Counted from the first letter of the stretch, positions 16,951 through 26,025 are shown. The stretch is DNA of 47,767 nt from JASLPR01 sp964496475 (GCA_964496475.1 CAZBZS010000014.1:1-47767); one strand, 5' to 3'. Notes: a model not told the origin generated them from the sequence alone. Made by a program: numbers and translations.

Positions 16951-17357
16951 AACCGTTCCCCCTACTCGATAACACATGAGGTCACACTAGAACCCAAGGG
17001 CCGGGGAAGGACCGGGTGTACGCATGAAACCTCCCTAAGCGCGTCATGATGCAGGGCTTTTTGCAATGTGTCAAGCACGTTACAAATCCTCTCCATACCC
17101 GCCTTTCAACCCGGTCGCACGCACATCACGCCGAATCTGCCGCGCCATTCCGAATCGCATCGATACCGCAAATAAGCGGACTCCCGTCTTTAGTATTTAA
17201 TGACTCCCAGTGTCAGCGGACTGTCCCCGGGAACCCGGGCCTTGGCCCGGGTTGGCCCGTCTGGCTACACTAAGCTGGGAATCCCAGATTCCACGAAAAA
17301 CGCGTGGGTTCCCGCATCTGTCCTACATACGATAAAAGCGCGCAGGAGCTTTGCCCA
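16951..17357. other. Divergent intergenic region with strong palindrome (17232-17253)
   Basis: This 407-base stretch lies between the minus-strand binding-protein gene and the plus-strand NHL lipoprotein gene and holds no gene I can support. It must contain promoters for both. The notable element is a perfect inverted repeat AACCCGGGCC-TT-GGCCCGGGTT at 17232-17253, followed by a smaller one, CTGGGA-A-TCCCAG, about 20 bases later. The second half is AT-richer around 17190 (TTTAGTATTTAATGACT), a plausible promoter position. No T run follows the palindrome, so an operator or attenuator is more likely than a terminator. Confidence 0.4.
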
Positions 17358-18425
17358 ATGGACTCGCACTCTAAACGGATCACCCGGAGGGCCTTTGTCG
17401 GCCTGCTCTCGGCCTCCGCCGCCATGGCCGTGGCAGCTTGCGGAAGCGGATTAGAGTCCGCCGACCCGGAACGGCTCGAAGCCGGATTCGAGACGGCTGC
17501 CTCCGACCGCGCCGGCGGAGGACCATCTTCAGAACTCGCGGGTGGACCGGCATTCAGCGAAGAGCCGGCCCCAATGGTTTCTCCCATTGGCATCGGGCAG
17601 AACGATGAGCGCAAGGATATTTACGTTGTGACGGGAGATAGCAAGCTCTTCGAATTCGACAAGAACGGAGTGTTCCACTTCTGGACTGACGGCGGGGATA
17701 CCACCGAGGAGGGACAATACTCTGGTCCGACTGACACAACCCAGGATCGCAGTCGCCAGCTATGGGTTGTGGACTCAGGTAATCACCGGATTGAAAGGTA
17801 CAACTGGTACAACGGCCATCCCGAAGGTCACATGGGTGAGGCGCTCATTTGGGATGCACCGGACATAGCGCAACTTAGGGCAAGCGCAAAGGGTGAGCCG
17901 TTCACAATAAACAGCAAGGGGGAGCTGCGCGGCTATCTTGCCCAGGACGGTAGCGAAGAGCCGGGTCTGATCGAAGCCCCCGTGGCAGGTGGGGTTTGGA
18001 CTGGCATCACCGTCGTGCCCATCTCCGGTGAGATATTTGGCCTTCTGTGGGTTCCTGATGAAGGTGTTGCCAAGCTCTACCAGTGGCTAGAATTTGGATT
18101 CGGGGTTTCCCTGGAGCAAGTTGGCCTCGAGTTTCGCGCTGACTTCGAGGGTCTCGACACCCTCCCAGGACGCTTTTCCGTCAACCGCGAAGAACAGTAT
18201 TTCGTTGTCGTGCCGGAGACCAACCAGGTTCGGCGTTACGGGATCGATGGCGCCCTTCATCTTAAGTGGGGTGGCGAGGGCGCCGGCCCGGGCGAGTTCA
18301 GCGGCGCCACCGGAATCCAGGCCGGAGTGCTCGGCGTATACGTCGCCGATACCGGCAACAACCGTATTCAGAAATTTGACGCCGAGGGCGCCTTTGCTGT
18401 CGAGTGGGGCGGTGCAGGCGTTTAG
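17358..18425 (+). CDS. NHL-repeat Tat lipoprotein, apparently truncated
   Basis: About 355 residues. ATG 17358 with AGGAG 9 bases upstream gives a Tat-type lipoprotein signal: R-I-T-R-R-A-F-V-G, hydrophobic stretch, lipobox VAAC. The body contains NHL-type propeller blades, for example LWVVDSGNHRIERYN and LGVYVADTGNNRIQKFD. These folds bind ligands or partners outside the membrane and are not enzymes by themselves. The protein ends abruptly at EWGGAGV and TAG, in the middle of what should be the next blade. In another frame just after the stop (from about 18425) the DNA encodes GDADNIYVYGG, which looks like the continuation of an NHL blade, so a frameshift or small deletion probably removed the C-terminus. 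Function unknown. Confidence 0.8.
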   Translation: MDSHSKRITRRAFVGLLSASAAMAVAACGSGLESADPERLEAGFETAASDRAGGGPSSELAGGPAFSEEPAPMVSPIGIGQNDERKDIYVVTGDSKLFEFDKNGVFHFWTDGGDTTEEGQYSGPTDTTQDRSRQLWVVDSGNHRIERYNWYNGHPEGHMGEALIWDAPDIAQLRASAKGEPFTINSKGELRGYLAQDGSEEPGLIEAPVAGGVWTGITVVPISGEIFGLLWVPDEGVAKLYQWLEFGFGVSLEQVGLEFRADFEGLDTLPGRFSVNREEQYFVVVPETNQVRRYGIDGALHLKWGGEGAGPGEFSGATGIQAGVLGVYVADTGNNRIQKFDAEGAFAVEWGGAGV

Positions 18426-18682
18426 GCGACGCTGACAACATCTACGTATACGGGGGTGCGCGTCACGCCGCATCCATTGATTACCCGGCACGGGAGAGCC
18501 GGAAGCCACATAGCCGGATGACGGTTTACTTTGCGCCAATTTCCCCTCCACGGCTGATGTATGGTAGCGAACATACGACCAGCACTTTCCCAGCTCAAAA
18601 TATCGCGGCCGAACCGAACTGGCTCAATACGTATACGTAAAATGTGCGAGTCTAGGACATTCGATCAGGAGCCAGATCCAAC

Positions 18683-20143
18683 ATGAGTGATAGGACGATT
18701 GGCAGCGCGCTCGGGTTCACCGTTTCCCCGGGCGCGTCGGGACAAATTTCCCGGCTTGAGCCGGGCAACTTGGGCACCATTCTTTTTGGTCTCGGCGCTC
18801 TGGCTAGCGAAACCGGCGCCCATACTATCTCCTTCAAAGTCGTTCGGGACCAGGCCGGCCGCCCCCAAGATCTCTTTTGTTCTCACGACGGCCGCGCCCC
18901 CGACGACTCCACCCTACGGTCGATTCTCGGCGCTGAAGACGTTCCCACTGGCAGCCTCCACCTCTTCCCCGCCCTCACCGTATCCGACAAAATCGAAATC
19001 ATGTCTCGGGCTGACGGTAGTTCCTTGGGCATCCGCTGGGACTCGCAGACCGCTCGTGTTACCGGAACACCGGAGGCGCCCTCCGCCGACCTGCCCTCCG
19101 GCGACGCTGTCGTAATCGCCGTTCGCGGCCTCCGCTCCGACCTGCAGGACGTGCACGTCGTTCGCGAATTGCAGCGCCTCCCGATCGGCACCGATCTCAC
19201 CATTTTCTTGGACGACGACGCCGGCCGCGCCCGCGTCCCCGAGCGGACCTACTCCGGCTCCCTCCTCGTCGAGGGCTCCCTGCCTTTTATTTGGAGAGAA
19301 GCCGGCCTAGAGCATCACGACTTCGCCCGTTATCGCCTTAGTCTGCTCGATTCCGTACCCAAGGGGCGCGTGCGCGCCGCCGCCCCGGGAATCGACCTCA
19401 TTACCAACGGTGCCGTCATCTACCGTGGCACCCTCGGCCTGCCTGTGAGAACCACCAACCTGGGAAGACTCACCGGCTGGTTTGAAGCCGGCGACTGGTT
19501 TAGCCACCAGCCCGGTTCACTGCGATTGGCCACTCGTGGCGCGACCCGCGCCTTCCTCAAGGCCGCCCGCCAACTCATCCTCAGCACCCTCGGCGATGTC
19601 GAAATAGAAGGCCGCTGCGACCCCCGTTGGCTCGCCCGCCTTTCCAGCGACATCACCCAGCGCCTCTCCAAGGCCGTTCGCGAGCGCCCTGACCTCGCTC
19701 CCTACGTCGAATTAAAGGGCGCCACCGACGAACGCTGGGATGTCCTGGACATTCCTTTCCGATCCCGATCCGACGACCTCAACGACCAGCTTCGGCTCGG
19801 CCGCCCGGGTATCCGGGTCGATTTCAGCCTCGTCAACGGTCCCAACGACCCACCCGCCCGCTGGGACCCCAAGCACCTCATCGTCCGCATCAACGCCCGT
19901 CATAGCAGCGCCCACGACACCCCCAAGCTCTTCCGGGCCTGGGCATTGCAGGTCGCTTCCATGACTCTGTCTTCACTTCGACCTGGCGGGAAGATGATTC
20001 GCGATGCTCACGCCGCCAGCACCGCTCTGGCGGGACAGGCTTCTTCCGCCTCCGCTACCCCAGCCTCCACTCGCAGCCAGCGTGAGCTGCGAAAGCGCAA
20101 GGAAGCCGAAACCCGCCTGGCCGAGGAAGTCAAGACGGTCTGA
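18683..20143 (+). CDS. Protein of unknown function with GHKL-like N-terminal region
   Basis: 486 residues, soluble, no signal peptide. I do not recognise a named family. Residues about 25-118 follow the order of a GHKL (MutL/Hsp90-like) ATP-binding fold: a helix (NLGTILFGLGALASETGA), a strand pair, an acidic turn SHDGRAPDD, a T-L-R-S-I-L-G helix, a G-S-L-H-L-F-P-A-L segment and SDKIEIMSR. The usual Asn of the N-box and the D-x-G-x-G motif are degenerate. The middle part contains a run with W-F-E-A-G-D-W-F and alternating strands. The C-terminus is a charged, probably helical tail (SQRELRKRKEAETR). It stands alone, transcribed toward lysA with a 244-base gap. ATP binding is only a fold-level inference. 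Confidence 0.75.
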   Translation: MSDRTIGSALGFTVSPGASGQISRLEPGNLGTILFGLGALASETGAHTISFKVVRDQAGRPQDLFCSHDGRAPDDSTLRSILGAEDVPTGSLHLFPALTVSDKIEIMSRADGSSLGIRWDSQTARVTGTPEAPSADLPSGDAVVIAVRGLRSDLQDVHVVRELQRLPIGTDLTIFLDDDAGRARVPERTYSGSLLVEGSLPFIWREAGLEHHDFARYRLSLLDSVPKGRVRAAAPGIDLITNGAVIYRGTLGLPVRTTNLGRLTGWFEAGDWFSHQPGSLRLATRGATRAFLKAARQLILSTLGDVEIEGRCDPRWLARLSSDITQRLSKAVRERPDLAPYVELKGATDERWDVLDIPFRSRSDDLNDQLRLGRPGIRVDFSLVNGPNDPPARWDPKHLIVRINARHSSAHDTPKLFRAWALQVASMTLSSLRPGGKMIRDAHAASTALAGQASSASATPASTRSQRELRKRKEAETRLAEEVKTV

Positions 20144-20387
20144 GCTCCACCGGGCGGTCGCCTGCCCGGCCGGTACCACCACCGTCAACACCGGCACGGC
20201 CGTAACACGTGCCGTTTCTCCGCAGACCGAGATCCGTCCTTCCCGACCTTCATCTTTCGTCTAGCATCTCTCTTCAGCCCCGTACCGGTCGTCAGAGGCA
20301 GTCGATCCGGGTGACGCCGCCCCGCGCAACCCCTAAACTTCACCACCGCCATGGCGGTCCAACTCCCGCCGCGCTGACCCCATCACC

Positions 20388-21689
20388 ATGAACGACTTAA
20401 CCCTCTTTCCCACCAACACCAGCCGCGACCCCACCGGCCGTCTAGTCGTCGGCGGATGCGACGTTTCCACGCTGGCCGCCGAATTCGGCACGCCCTTGTA
20501 CATTTACGATGAGACCACCTTGCGGCAAAACTGTCGCGCCTACCTCGACCCCCTTCGAGACCGCTACCCGAATTCCAGCGTCACCTACGCCGGGAAAGCC
20601 TATCTCGACCCCACCGTTCTCAGCATCATTCACGAGGAGGGACTCGGGCTCGACGCCGTCAGCGGCGGCGAGATCAGCCTGGCCCTCGCCAGCAGATTCC
20701 CGCCTGAGGATATCGTTTTTCACGGCAACAACAAGCTACCCCATGAGCTCGCCCTCGCTCTCGACGCCGGCATCGGCAAATTCGCTGTCGATAGTCTCGA
20801 CGACCTCCACGCCCTCTCCACCATCGCCCGCAAGAAAAACCGCACCGCCCACATCATCCTGCGTCTCACTCCTGGTATCTCCGCCCACACCCACGAATAC
20901 ATCCGCACCGGCATGCTCGACTCCAAATTCGGCATTCCCATGTCCACCGGCCAGGCCGAGGAAGCCGTTCAGGCAGCCATGGCCACCGAGGGCATCGAGC
21001 TCGTCGGCTACCACGCTCACATTGGCTCGCAGATTTTCGATGTTGAGCCTTTCGCCGACAACGCCACCGCCCTGGTCGAATTCGCCCTGGCCATGGAGGC
21101 CAGCCACGGAGCCGACTTCTCGGTTCTCTCGCCAGGCGGCGGAGGCGGCGTCCGCTACGTCGGCTCTGACGATGGCCTCAACGTGAACCGGCTCGTCAAT
21201 GCCATCGCCGGCGCCGTTCTTGCCGCCCTGCCCGCCGGTCGGCGACCCGAACTCGTCCTTGAACCGGGCCGCTCCATCATCGGCCCCGCCGGGGTCGCAC
21301 TCTACGAGGTCGGCACCGTCAAAACCATCCCCGGCATACGCACCTACGTCGCCGTTGACGGAGGCATGGCCGACAACATTCGCCCCACCCTCTACCAGGC
21401 CGAGTACGCCGCCGTTCTCGCCAGTCGTGCGGACGAAGGTCCCACCCGGACCGTCACCATCGCCGGGCGCTATTGCGAAACCGGCGACGTGCTGATCAAA
21501 GACATCGAGCTGCCCGAGCTCCGTCGCGGCGATCTGCTCGCCATGCCCACAGCCGGCGCCTACAACCTGTCCATGTCCAGCAACTACAACCTGGCCCTCC
21601 GGCCCGCCGCCGTGGTGGTGAACGACGGCCGTGCCCGCCTCTCCCGCCGCCGCGAAACCTATGACAATCTCCTTGCCCTATACCCCTGA
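20388..21689 (+). CDS. lysA: Diaminopimelate decarboxylase
   Basis: PLP-dependent fold-III decarboxylase converting meso-diaminopimelate to L-lysine, 433 residues, full length. PLP lysine Lys70 lies in TYAGKAYL. HAHIGSQ, SPGGGGGVRY, EPGRSIIGPAG and the C-terminal-domain motif YCETGDVL (substrate-contacting Cys; more often CESGD) are all present, and Tyr of GAYNLSMSSNYN is in place. The start ATG 20388 has no strong ribosome site. The gene is monocistronic or co-transcribed with the hydrolase 42 bases downstream. Its presence means lysine is made by the diaminopimelate route, which also supplies a peptidoglycan precursor. Confidence 0.95.
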   Translation: MNDLTLFPTNTSRDPTGRLVVGGCDVSTLAAEFGTPLYIYDETTLRQNCRAYLDPLRDRYPNSSVTYAGKAYLDPTVLSIIHEEGLGLDAVSGGEISLALASRFPPEDIVFHGNNKLPHELALALDAGIGKFAVDSLDDLHALSTIARKKNRTAHIILRLTPGISAHTHEYIRTGMLDSKFGIPMSTGQAEEAVQAAMATEGIELVGYHAHIGSQIFDVEPFADNATALVEFALAMEASHGADFSVLSPGGGGGVRYVGSDDGLNVNRLVNAIAGAVLAALPAGRRPELVLEPGRSIIGPAGVALYEVGTVKTIPGIRTYVAVDGGMADNIRPTLYQAEYAAVLASRADEGPTRTVTIAGRYCETGDVLIKDIELPELRRGDLLAMPTAGAYNLSMSSNYNLALRPAAVVVNDGRARLSRRRETYDNLLALYP

Positions 21690-21731
21690 GCAGGTCGCGC
21701 CCGCGCCCGCAATTCAGAGGGCCTGCTGCAC

Positions 21732-22664
21732 ATGATCCGCTGGGCCATCAACCTACTCCTGCTCGCCGCCGCTGGCTGGGTAATCCGACAATTTCTCGCT
21801 TTCTTCCAAACCGGCCAGCATTCCGTCTCCCCCGACGCCCTCCTAGCCGGAGGCGAATTTGTCGATATCGACGGCATCTGCCTTCACTACGAAAAATCCG
21901 GCGCCGGACCGCCCACCGTCCTCATCCACGGGCTCCTCGGCTCCGCCGGCGGCTGGGACACCTTAACGCCGCTACTCGCGGACATTGCCACCACCTACGC
22001 CCTCGACCTGCCCGGCTCCGGTCTCTCGGACAAACCTGACGACCGCACTTACGATCCGGCCGAACACGCCGCTACCCTCGGCCAATTCGTTGAAACCGTT
22101 ATCGGCAGACCCGTCGGGCTCGTGACCTCCTCCACCGGGGTTCAGGTGGCCCTCGCCGCCATGGCCGGCCGGCCCGAACTGTTCACCGGCCTCGCCGCCC
22201 TGGCGCCCGTGCTGCAGATCAACACTCCCTCCCTCGCCACCCGAGACTCCGGCCGCCGCGCCAACTTGATCACACACGCCCTGCGCAGCCGCCACCTCGT
22301 GCGCCTCGCCCTGAAATTCGCCACCGGGTCCGACGCCCGAATCACCGATCGCCAGCTGCCCACTCTCATGACTCCCGCCCTTACGGCCGGCTACCGCAAC
22401 GCCCTCGCGAAAACCTTGGAAGCTGGGGGGGGGCCTTCACGCGAAACCCTCCCTCCGCCACAGGACACACCCGTTCTCATCATCGTTGGACTCGACGACC
22501 GCCTTGCCCCAGCTGCCGATGCCGGGTGGCTGCATCTGAAAACCGGCGGCGAGCTGCATCTCCTCCCCGGCTGCGGTCATCTACCCGAAAGCGAGCGGAC
22601 CGCCGAAATCGCCGCCCTTTTCCGCGACTTCCTCACCGGTGACGCGTCCGGCAAATCCGGCTAA
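21732..22664 (+). CDS. Membrane-anchored alpha/beta hydrolase
   Basis: 310 residues with an N-terminal hydrophobic helix (INLLLLAAAGWVIRQFLAFF) and then an alpha/beta hydrolase domain. The oxyanion segment is HGLLGSAGGW and a DLPGSGLSD loop follows. The nucleophile elbow, usually G-x-S-x-G, is T-S-S-T-G at 132-136 with Ser134 as nucleophile, so the first Gly is replaced. Asp255 or Asp256 (VGLDDRLAP) and His283 (PGCGHLPES) complete the triad. Probable esterase or lactonase; substrate unknown. It follows lysA by 42 bases. Its TAA overlaps the stop of gatD on the other strand by three bases, an unusually tight convergent junction. Confidence 0.82.
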   Translation: MIRWAINLLLLAAAGWVIRQFLAFFQTGQHSVSPDALLAGGEFVDIDGICLHYEKSGAGPPTVLIHGLLGSAGGWDTLTPLLADIATTYALDLPGSGLSDKPDDRTYDPAEHAATLGQFVETVIGRPVGLVTSSTGVQVALAAMAGRPELFTGLAALAPVLQINTPSLATRDSGRRANLITHALRSRHLVRLALKFATGSDARITDRQLPTLMTPALTAGYRNALAKTLEAGGGPSRETLPPPQDTPVLIIVGLDDRLAPAADAGWLHLKTGGELHLLPGCGHLPESERTAEIAALFRDFLTGDASGKSG

Positions 22665-23428
22665 ACAGTCTCCTCCCACGAGCCCCTACCGCGCCGTCCC
22701 CCAACCCCCATCATCCCCAGCGCCGCCTCATGCGCCGCCCACTCCGCGGCGTCGTCCAGAGGTTCCATTTCATATTCGGTCTCGTGCCGTCTCGCCGCGA
22801 GCCGAAGAAGATGATCCGCCAGGTGCGGATTCTTCGGCAGCAACGATCCATGAAGATACGTCCCCATCACCGTGCCCTGCAACGCTCCCTCCAGGCCGTC
22901 CTCCGCGTTGTTGCCCCGTCCCGTCAGCACCCGGCCAAGCGGCTGCGTCCCCGGCCCCAGATACGTCCGCCCGCCGTGATTCTCAAACCCCACTAGCGTC
23001 TCACCCTGCCACTCGACCGCAATATTCCCGATGCAGCGCTCCACGTCCAGACCCGGATGGCGCGATTCCAAATCCAGTACCCCGAGCCCCAGCAGAATTT
23101 CCCCATCCGCGTCTATGTATCGATGACCGAGTAACTGGTAGCCACCGCAGACACCCAGCACCACCGCGCCCGCCTCCACTGCTCGGCGGATACAATCACC
23201 TGTCTCCTCCTGCATGTCCGCACTCGCCGCCCCCTGCTGCCGGTCCTGTCCTCCTCCAATCAGCATTATGTCCAGTTCGTCCGCCGCGAACCTAGTCCCA
23301 GCTCGAATCGATCGCACTTCGATCCCAATCCCCCGCCACTCGCAACGCCGCCGCAGGCACTCCACGTTTCCGCGGTCCGCATAGATATTCATCAGCTCCG
23401 GATACAGATAACCCACCACAAGCTTCAT
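22661..23428 (-). CDS. gatD: Lipid II glutamine amidotransferase subunit GatD
   Basis: Class I glutamine amidotransferase of the CobB/CobQ-like group, 255 residues. It supplies ammonia from glutamine to MurT, which amidates the D-isoglutamate of lipid II. The nucleophile Cys94 in VLGVCGGYQLLG matches the position known from Staphylococcus aureus GatD. The catalytic His193 is in GTYLHGSLLPKNP, and Arg131 lies in the glutamine-binding region. It opens with KLVVGYLYPELMNIYADRGN, typical of GatD. Its ATG overlaps the murT stop (ATGA), so the two are translationally coupled. Confidence 0.93.
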   Translation of the reverse strand: MKLVVGYLYPELMNIYADRGNVECLRRRCEWRGIGIEVRSIRAGTRFAADELDIMLIGGGQDRQQGAASADMQEETGDCIRRAVEAGAVVLGVCGGYQLLGHRYIDADGEILLGLGVLDLESRHPGLDVERCIGNIAVEWQGETLVGFENHGGRTYLGPGTQPLGRVLTGRGNNAEDGLEGALQGTVMGTYLHGSLLPKNPHLADHLLRLAARRHETEYEMEPLDDAAEWAAHEAALGMMGVGGRRGRGSWEETV

Positions 23429-24807
23429 TCTTGCCAGAACTCCCGCACCGCACCCCGCCGCGCAAGCAGCGACCTGAATTCCAACAGCGCCGTGTACGTG
23501 CTAAGGACGTACAGCGAGCTGTCTCCCGTTCCCAACGCCAACTCCAGCGCCTTCTCAAGAACCGTTTCCGTCACGATTCCTCCATTCGGCTCGAGGCCCG
23601 CATACTTAAGTCGCAGCGCCATGTCCGCCGCCCGCCGCCCCCCTACCACTAGCGAGTCCGGCCATAGCCGGCTGAAATCCACATCCCAGATCCACGAAAC
23701 GTCCTCGCCATCGGCCACTCGATCGTTCAGCAGAACCAGAAAATCTTGTTCCCCCTCGAGTTCCGCCAGCGACCGGATCACCTCGTTGGCTCCCGCTGGA
23801 TTCTTAATCAGCATCATGGTCACCTCCCACTCGCCGACCCGCACCTTCTCCGCGCGACCGAACGCCGGTGCGAACTCTTCCAACGCCTGCCGCATGTCCT
23901 CTCCCCCTGCCCCCATCGTCCCCGCCAGAGCCATCGCCCCCACTGCGTTATACACGTTGTAAGTCCCCGGTAACGGCAAGCGTAAGGAAATTGTCTCGCC
24001 GTCGGACTCAACTTCGAAAGCCGTCGCCGTCAGCCCGTCGCCCTCCAGTTTTCGAGCGACTATCCGCGCCTTTGGTCGTGCGAATCCGCAACCTTTACAG
24101 CGGTAATGTCCCAGGTGCGAATAATTGACTTGGTCATAACTCAGGCCCGTGCCGCAGATCGGACACAGCGTAGCGTCCGCCCATTCGTCCGGCTCACCGG
24201 CGGTGCCATCCTCCACGCCAAAGAAAATTGTCTCACCCCGGTGGCTCGCCGCCGCATGCACCACCGCCGGGTCGTCCGCATTGGCAATCAGTGTGAACCC
24301 TCCATCCGACTCGCCGATCGCCGCCTTCCAGCGCCGCGTGATCGTGTCCAGCTCGCCATAGCGATCCAACTGATCTCGAAACAAATTTGTTAACAAGACC
24401 GCTCGTGGCCGCGTTCGTAGCAGCAGTCTTGCTAGCAGCGCCTCGTCCACCTCGAACACCCCCGCCGTATCCGGATTCGTTCGCAGCCGCCCGCGCAAGT
24501 CCGTGGTCCCCAGTAGTTCTGACAGCAGCCCCCGCGACAGATTCGATCCGCTCCGATTCCGAACTACATCCTGCCCGGCCCTTTCCAGCATCGCCACGAG
24601 CATCGCCGTCGAAGTCGTCTTGCCGTTCGTCCCCGAGATCAGCGCATATCCTCCCGGAACCGCAGTCAGGAGGTCGTACAGGTAACTCGGGCTCAGTCTT
24701 TCCGCCACCAGTCCCGGCGCCGCCGTTCCACCACCCCACCCCATCCCTCGCACGGCCGCCGCGGTCAACTTCCCCATCAGTGACGCGAAGGCGTGTCGCA
24801 AATTCAA
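23425..24807 (-). CDS. murT: Lipid II isoglutaminyl synthase subunit MurT
   Basis: Mur-ligase-family subunit, 460 residues. The P-loop is SGTNGKTTSTAM. The FEVDEALLARLL and LLTNLFRDQLDRYGELD segments are typical of MurT. A four-Cys zinc ribbon specific to MurT is inserted in the middle domain: C-P-I-C and C-K-G-C about 19 residues apart. The C-terminal DUF1727 domain begins near VTMMLIKNPAGANEV. With GatD it activates the isoglutamate carboxylate of lipid II and transfers ammonia. First gene of a two-gene minus-strand operon. Together with lysA it indicates an amidated, diaminopimelate-containing peptidoglycan. Confidence 0.93.
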   Translation of the reverse strand: MNLRHAFASLMGKLTAAAVRGMGWGGGTAAPGLVAERLSPSYLYDLLTAVPGGYALISGTNGKTTSTAMLVAMLERAGQDVVRNRSGSNLSRGLLSELLGTTDLRGRLRTNPDTAGVFEVDEALLARLLLRTRPRAVLLTNLFRDQLDRYGELDTITRRWKAAIGESDGGFTLIANADDPAVVHAAASHRGETIFFGVEDGTAGEPDEWADATLCPICGTGLSYDQVNYSHLGHYRCKGCGFARPKARIVARKLEGDGLTATAFEVESDGETISLRLPLPGTYNVYNAVGAMALAGTMGAGGEDMRQALEEFAPAFGRAEKVRVGEWEVTMMLIKNPAGANEVIRSLAELEGEQDFLVLLNDRVADGEDVSWIWDVDFSRLWPDSLVVGGRRAADMALRLKYAGLEPNGGIVTETVLEKALELALGTGDSSLYVLSTYTALLEFRSLLARRGAVREFWQE

Positions 24808-24930
24808 TCCCTTACACGGTTTCGCTTATTCATTCCCCGGGCCGTTTCCCACGGCGATGCTGCCCTACACTATCCGCACCGACCCACAACGTGACGAAGG
24901 CTTACAAAGATAGAACATAGCCCCGCACTT

Positions 24931-26025
24931 CTGGAAAAGCTGGAGGAGATTCTGGGCCCCGATGGCCAATCCTGCGACGAGATCGGCGGACTGATACTCT
25001 CCCCCGGATCGGTCAACGAACTCCGGGACCTCGTCGCCGTCGCCGGTGATCGTTCGCTCTCCCTCTATTTGGGGCATTCCGTCGCGTCGGACGCGTCAGA
25101 CCGCCCTATCCAGGTAAGTCTCCGGCGCCTCGACCGCATTATCGAAATCGATCCCAAAAATCTCACAGCCCGGGTCGAATCCGGCGTGCCTCACGCCACC
25201 CTCGCCGCGGCGCTTGCCGAGTTCGGTCTCCAATGGCCCGTCGCCCCGCTGCCCGGACATGAATCCCTAGCCGACTCCGTTCTCTCCGGTCTCACCCTGG
25301 GCGACTCCGGCCTGTTTCCCGATCTGCGCCACTGGATTCTCGGCGCCGCCCTCGTCGCCCGCGACGGCCTTCGCTTCCAGGCCGGCGGGCGCACCATTAA
25401 GAATTCATCCGGCTACGACCTCACCCGAGCCGGCGCCGGCGCCGGCGGGCTGTTTGGCGTGCCCGCCGAACTGCAACTCCGGCTCGAACGGCGCCCTGAG
25501 GTCGATCGCGTCGCTCACATAACTCTCTCCGGTAACGATGATGCCGCCGTCGTCCTCGCTTTCGCGACCGCCAATCTGGACCTCGTCCGCCGCCTCTCGT
25601 TCGCCACCACCGCCCACCATCCCCTCACTACCCGCCTCGCCCTGTCCAGCCGGCGCAAGGCCATCGACTCCCTGTGGACCCACATCGAACGCCAATTTCA
25701 GTTATCCGAGGATGACATCGAGGAATCTGCTCTGGCCGCCTGCGCCGCTGCCGCCGACTCGCTCCTCTGGTGGAACGCCGGCCCCAATACTTGCCTGACC
25801 ATCACCTCCAGCCTCCACCAGCGCCATCCGGCCGCCACCGTCGTCGCCCTGCCGATGCAGCGACGCGGATTCGCCACCGGCCCCGATCCTGACCAAATCG
25901 ACACGATCATCGCCGACTCCGGCGGCTCCCCGATCCGCCTTGCGCACGGCTTCGCCGGGTTTGCCCCGTCCGTACTGCTCGGTCCCGCCTCCTGCCCGTT
26001 CTCCGTCGTCCCACACCCATCCTGA
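24931..26025 (+). CDS. FAD-binding oxidase, glycolate oxidase GlcE-like, non-ATG start
   Basis: FAD_binding_4 (PCMH-type) protein of about 364 residues resembling the FAD-binding subunit GlcE of glycolate oxidase. The frame is open from a TGA at 24892-24894. The first common start, TTG 25069, would cut away the conserved beginning LILSPGSVNELRDLVAVAG, so translation probably starts upstream at a rare codon: CTG 24931 is used here, with ATA 24910 or CTG 24952 (just after GGAGGAG) as options. Visible features are DRIIEIDPKNLTARVESGV, the PPi-loop-like segment LPGHESLADSVLSGLTLGDSG, and GGRTIKNSSGYDLTRAGAGAGG, the family's FAD-binding core. No glcD or glcF partner is adjacent, so the electron acceptor is unknown. 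Confidence 0.7.
   Translation: MEKLEEILGPDGQSCDEIGGLILSPGSVNELRDLVAVAGDRSLSLYLGHSVASDASDRPIQVSLRRLDRIIEIDPKNLTARVESGVPHATLAAALAEFGLQWPVAPLPGHESLADSVLSGLTLGDSGLFPDLRHWILGAALVARDGLRFQAGGRTIKNSSGYDLTRAGAGAGGLFGVPAELQLRLERRPEVDRVAHITLSGNDDAAVVLAFATANLDLVRRLSFATTAHHPLTTRLALSSRRKAIDSLWTHIERQFQLSEDDIEESALAACAAAADSLLWWNAGPNTCLTITSSLHQRHPAATVVALPMQRRGFATGPDPDQIDTIIADSGGSPIRLAHGFAGFAPSVLLGPASCPFSVVPHPS

Noticed and set aside
18443..18639. Recurring TACGTATACG motif (18443 and palindromic form at 18628) as paired operators
   Set aside because: Short, only two copies, and the first overlaps the NHL-like coding remnant; chance is likely.
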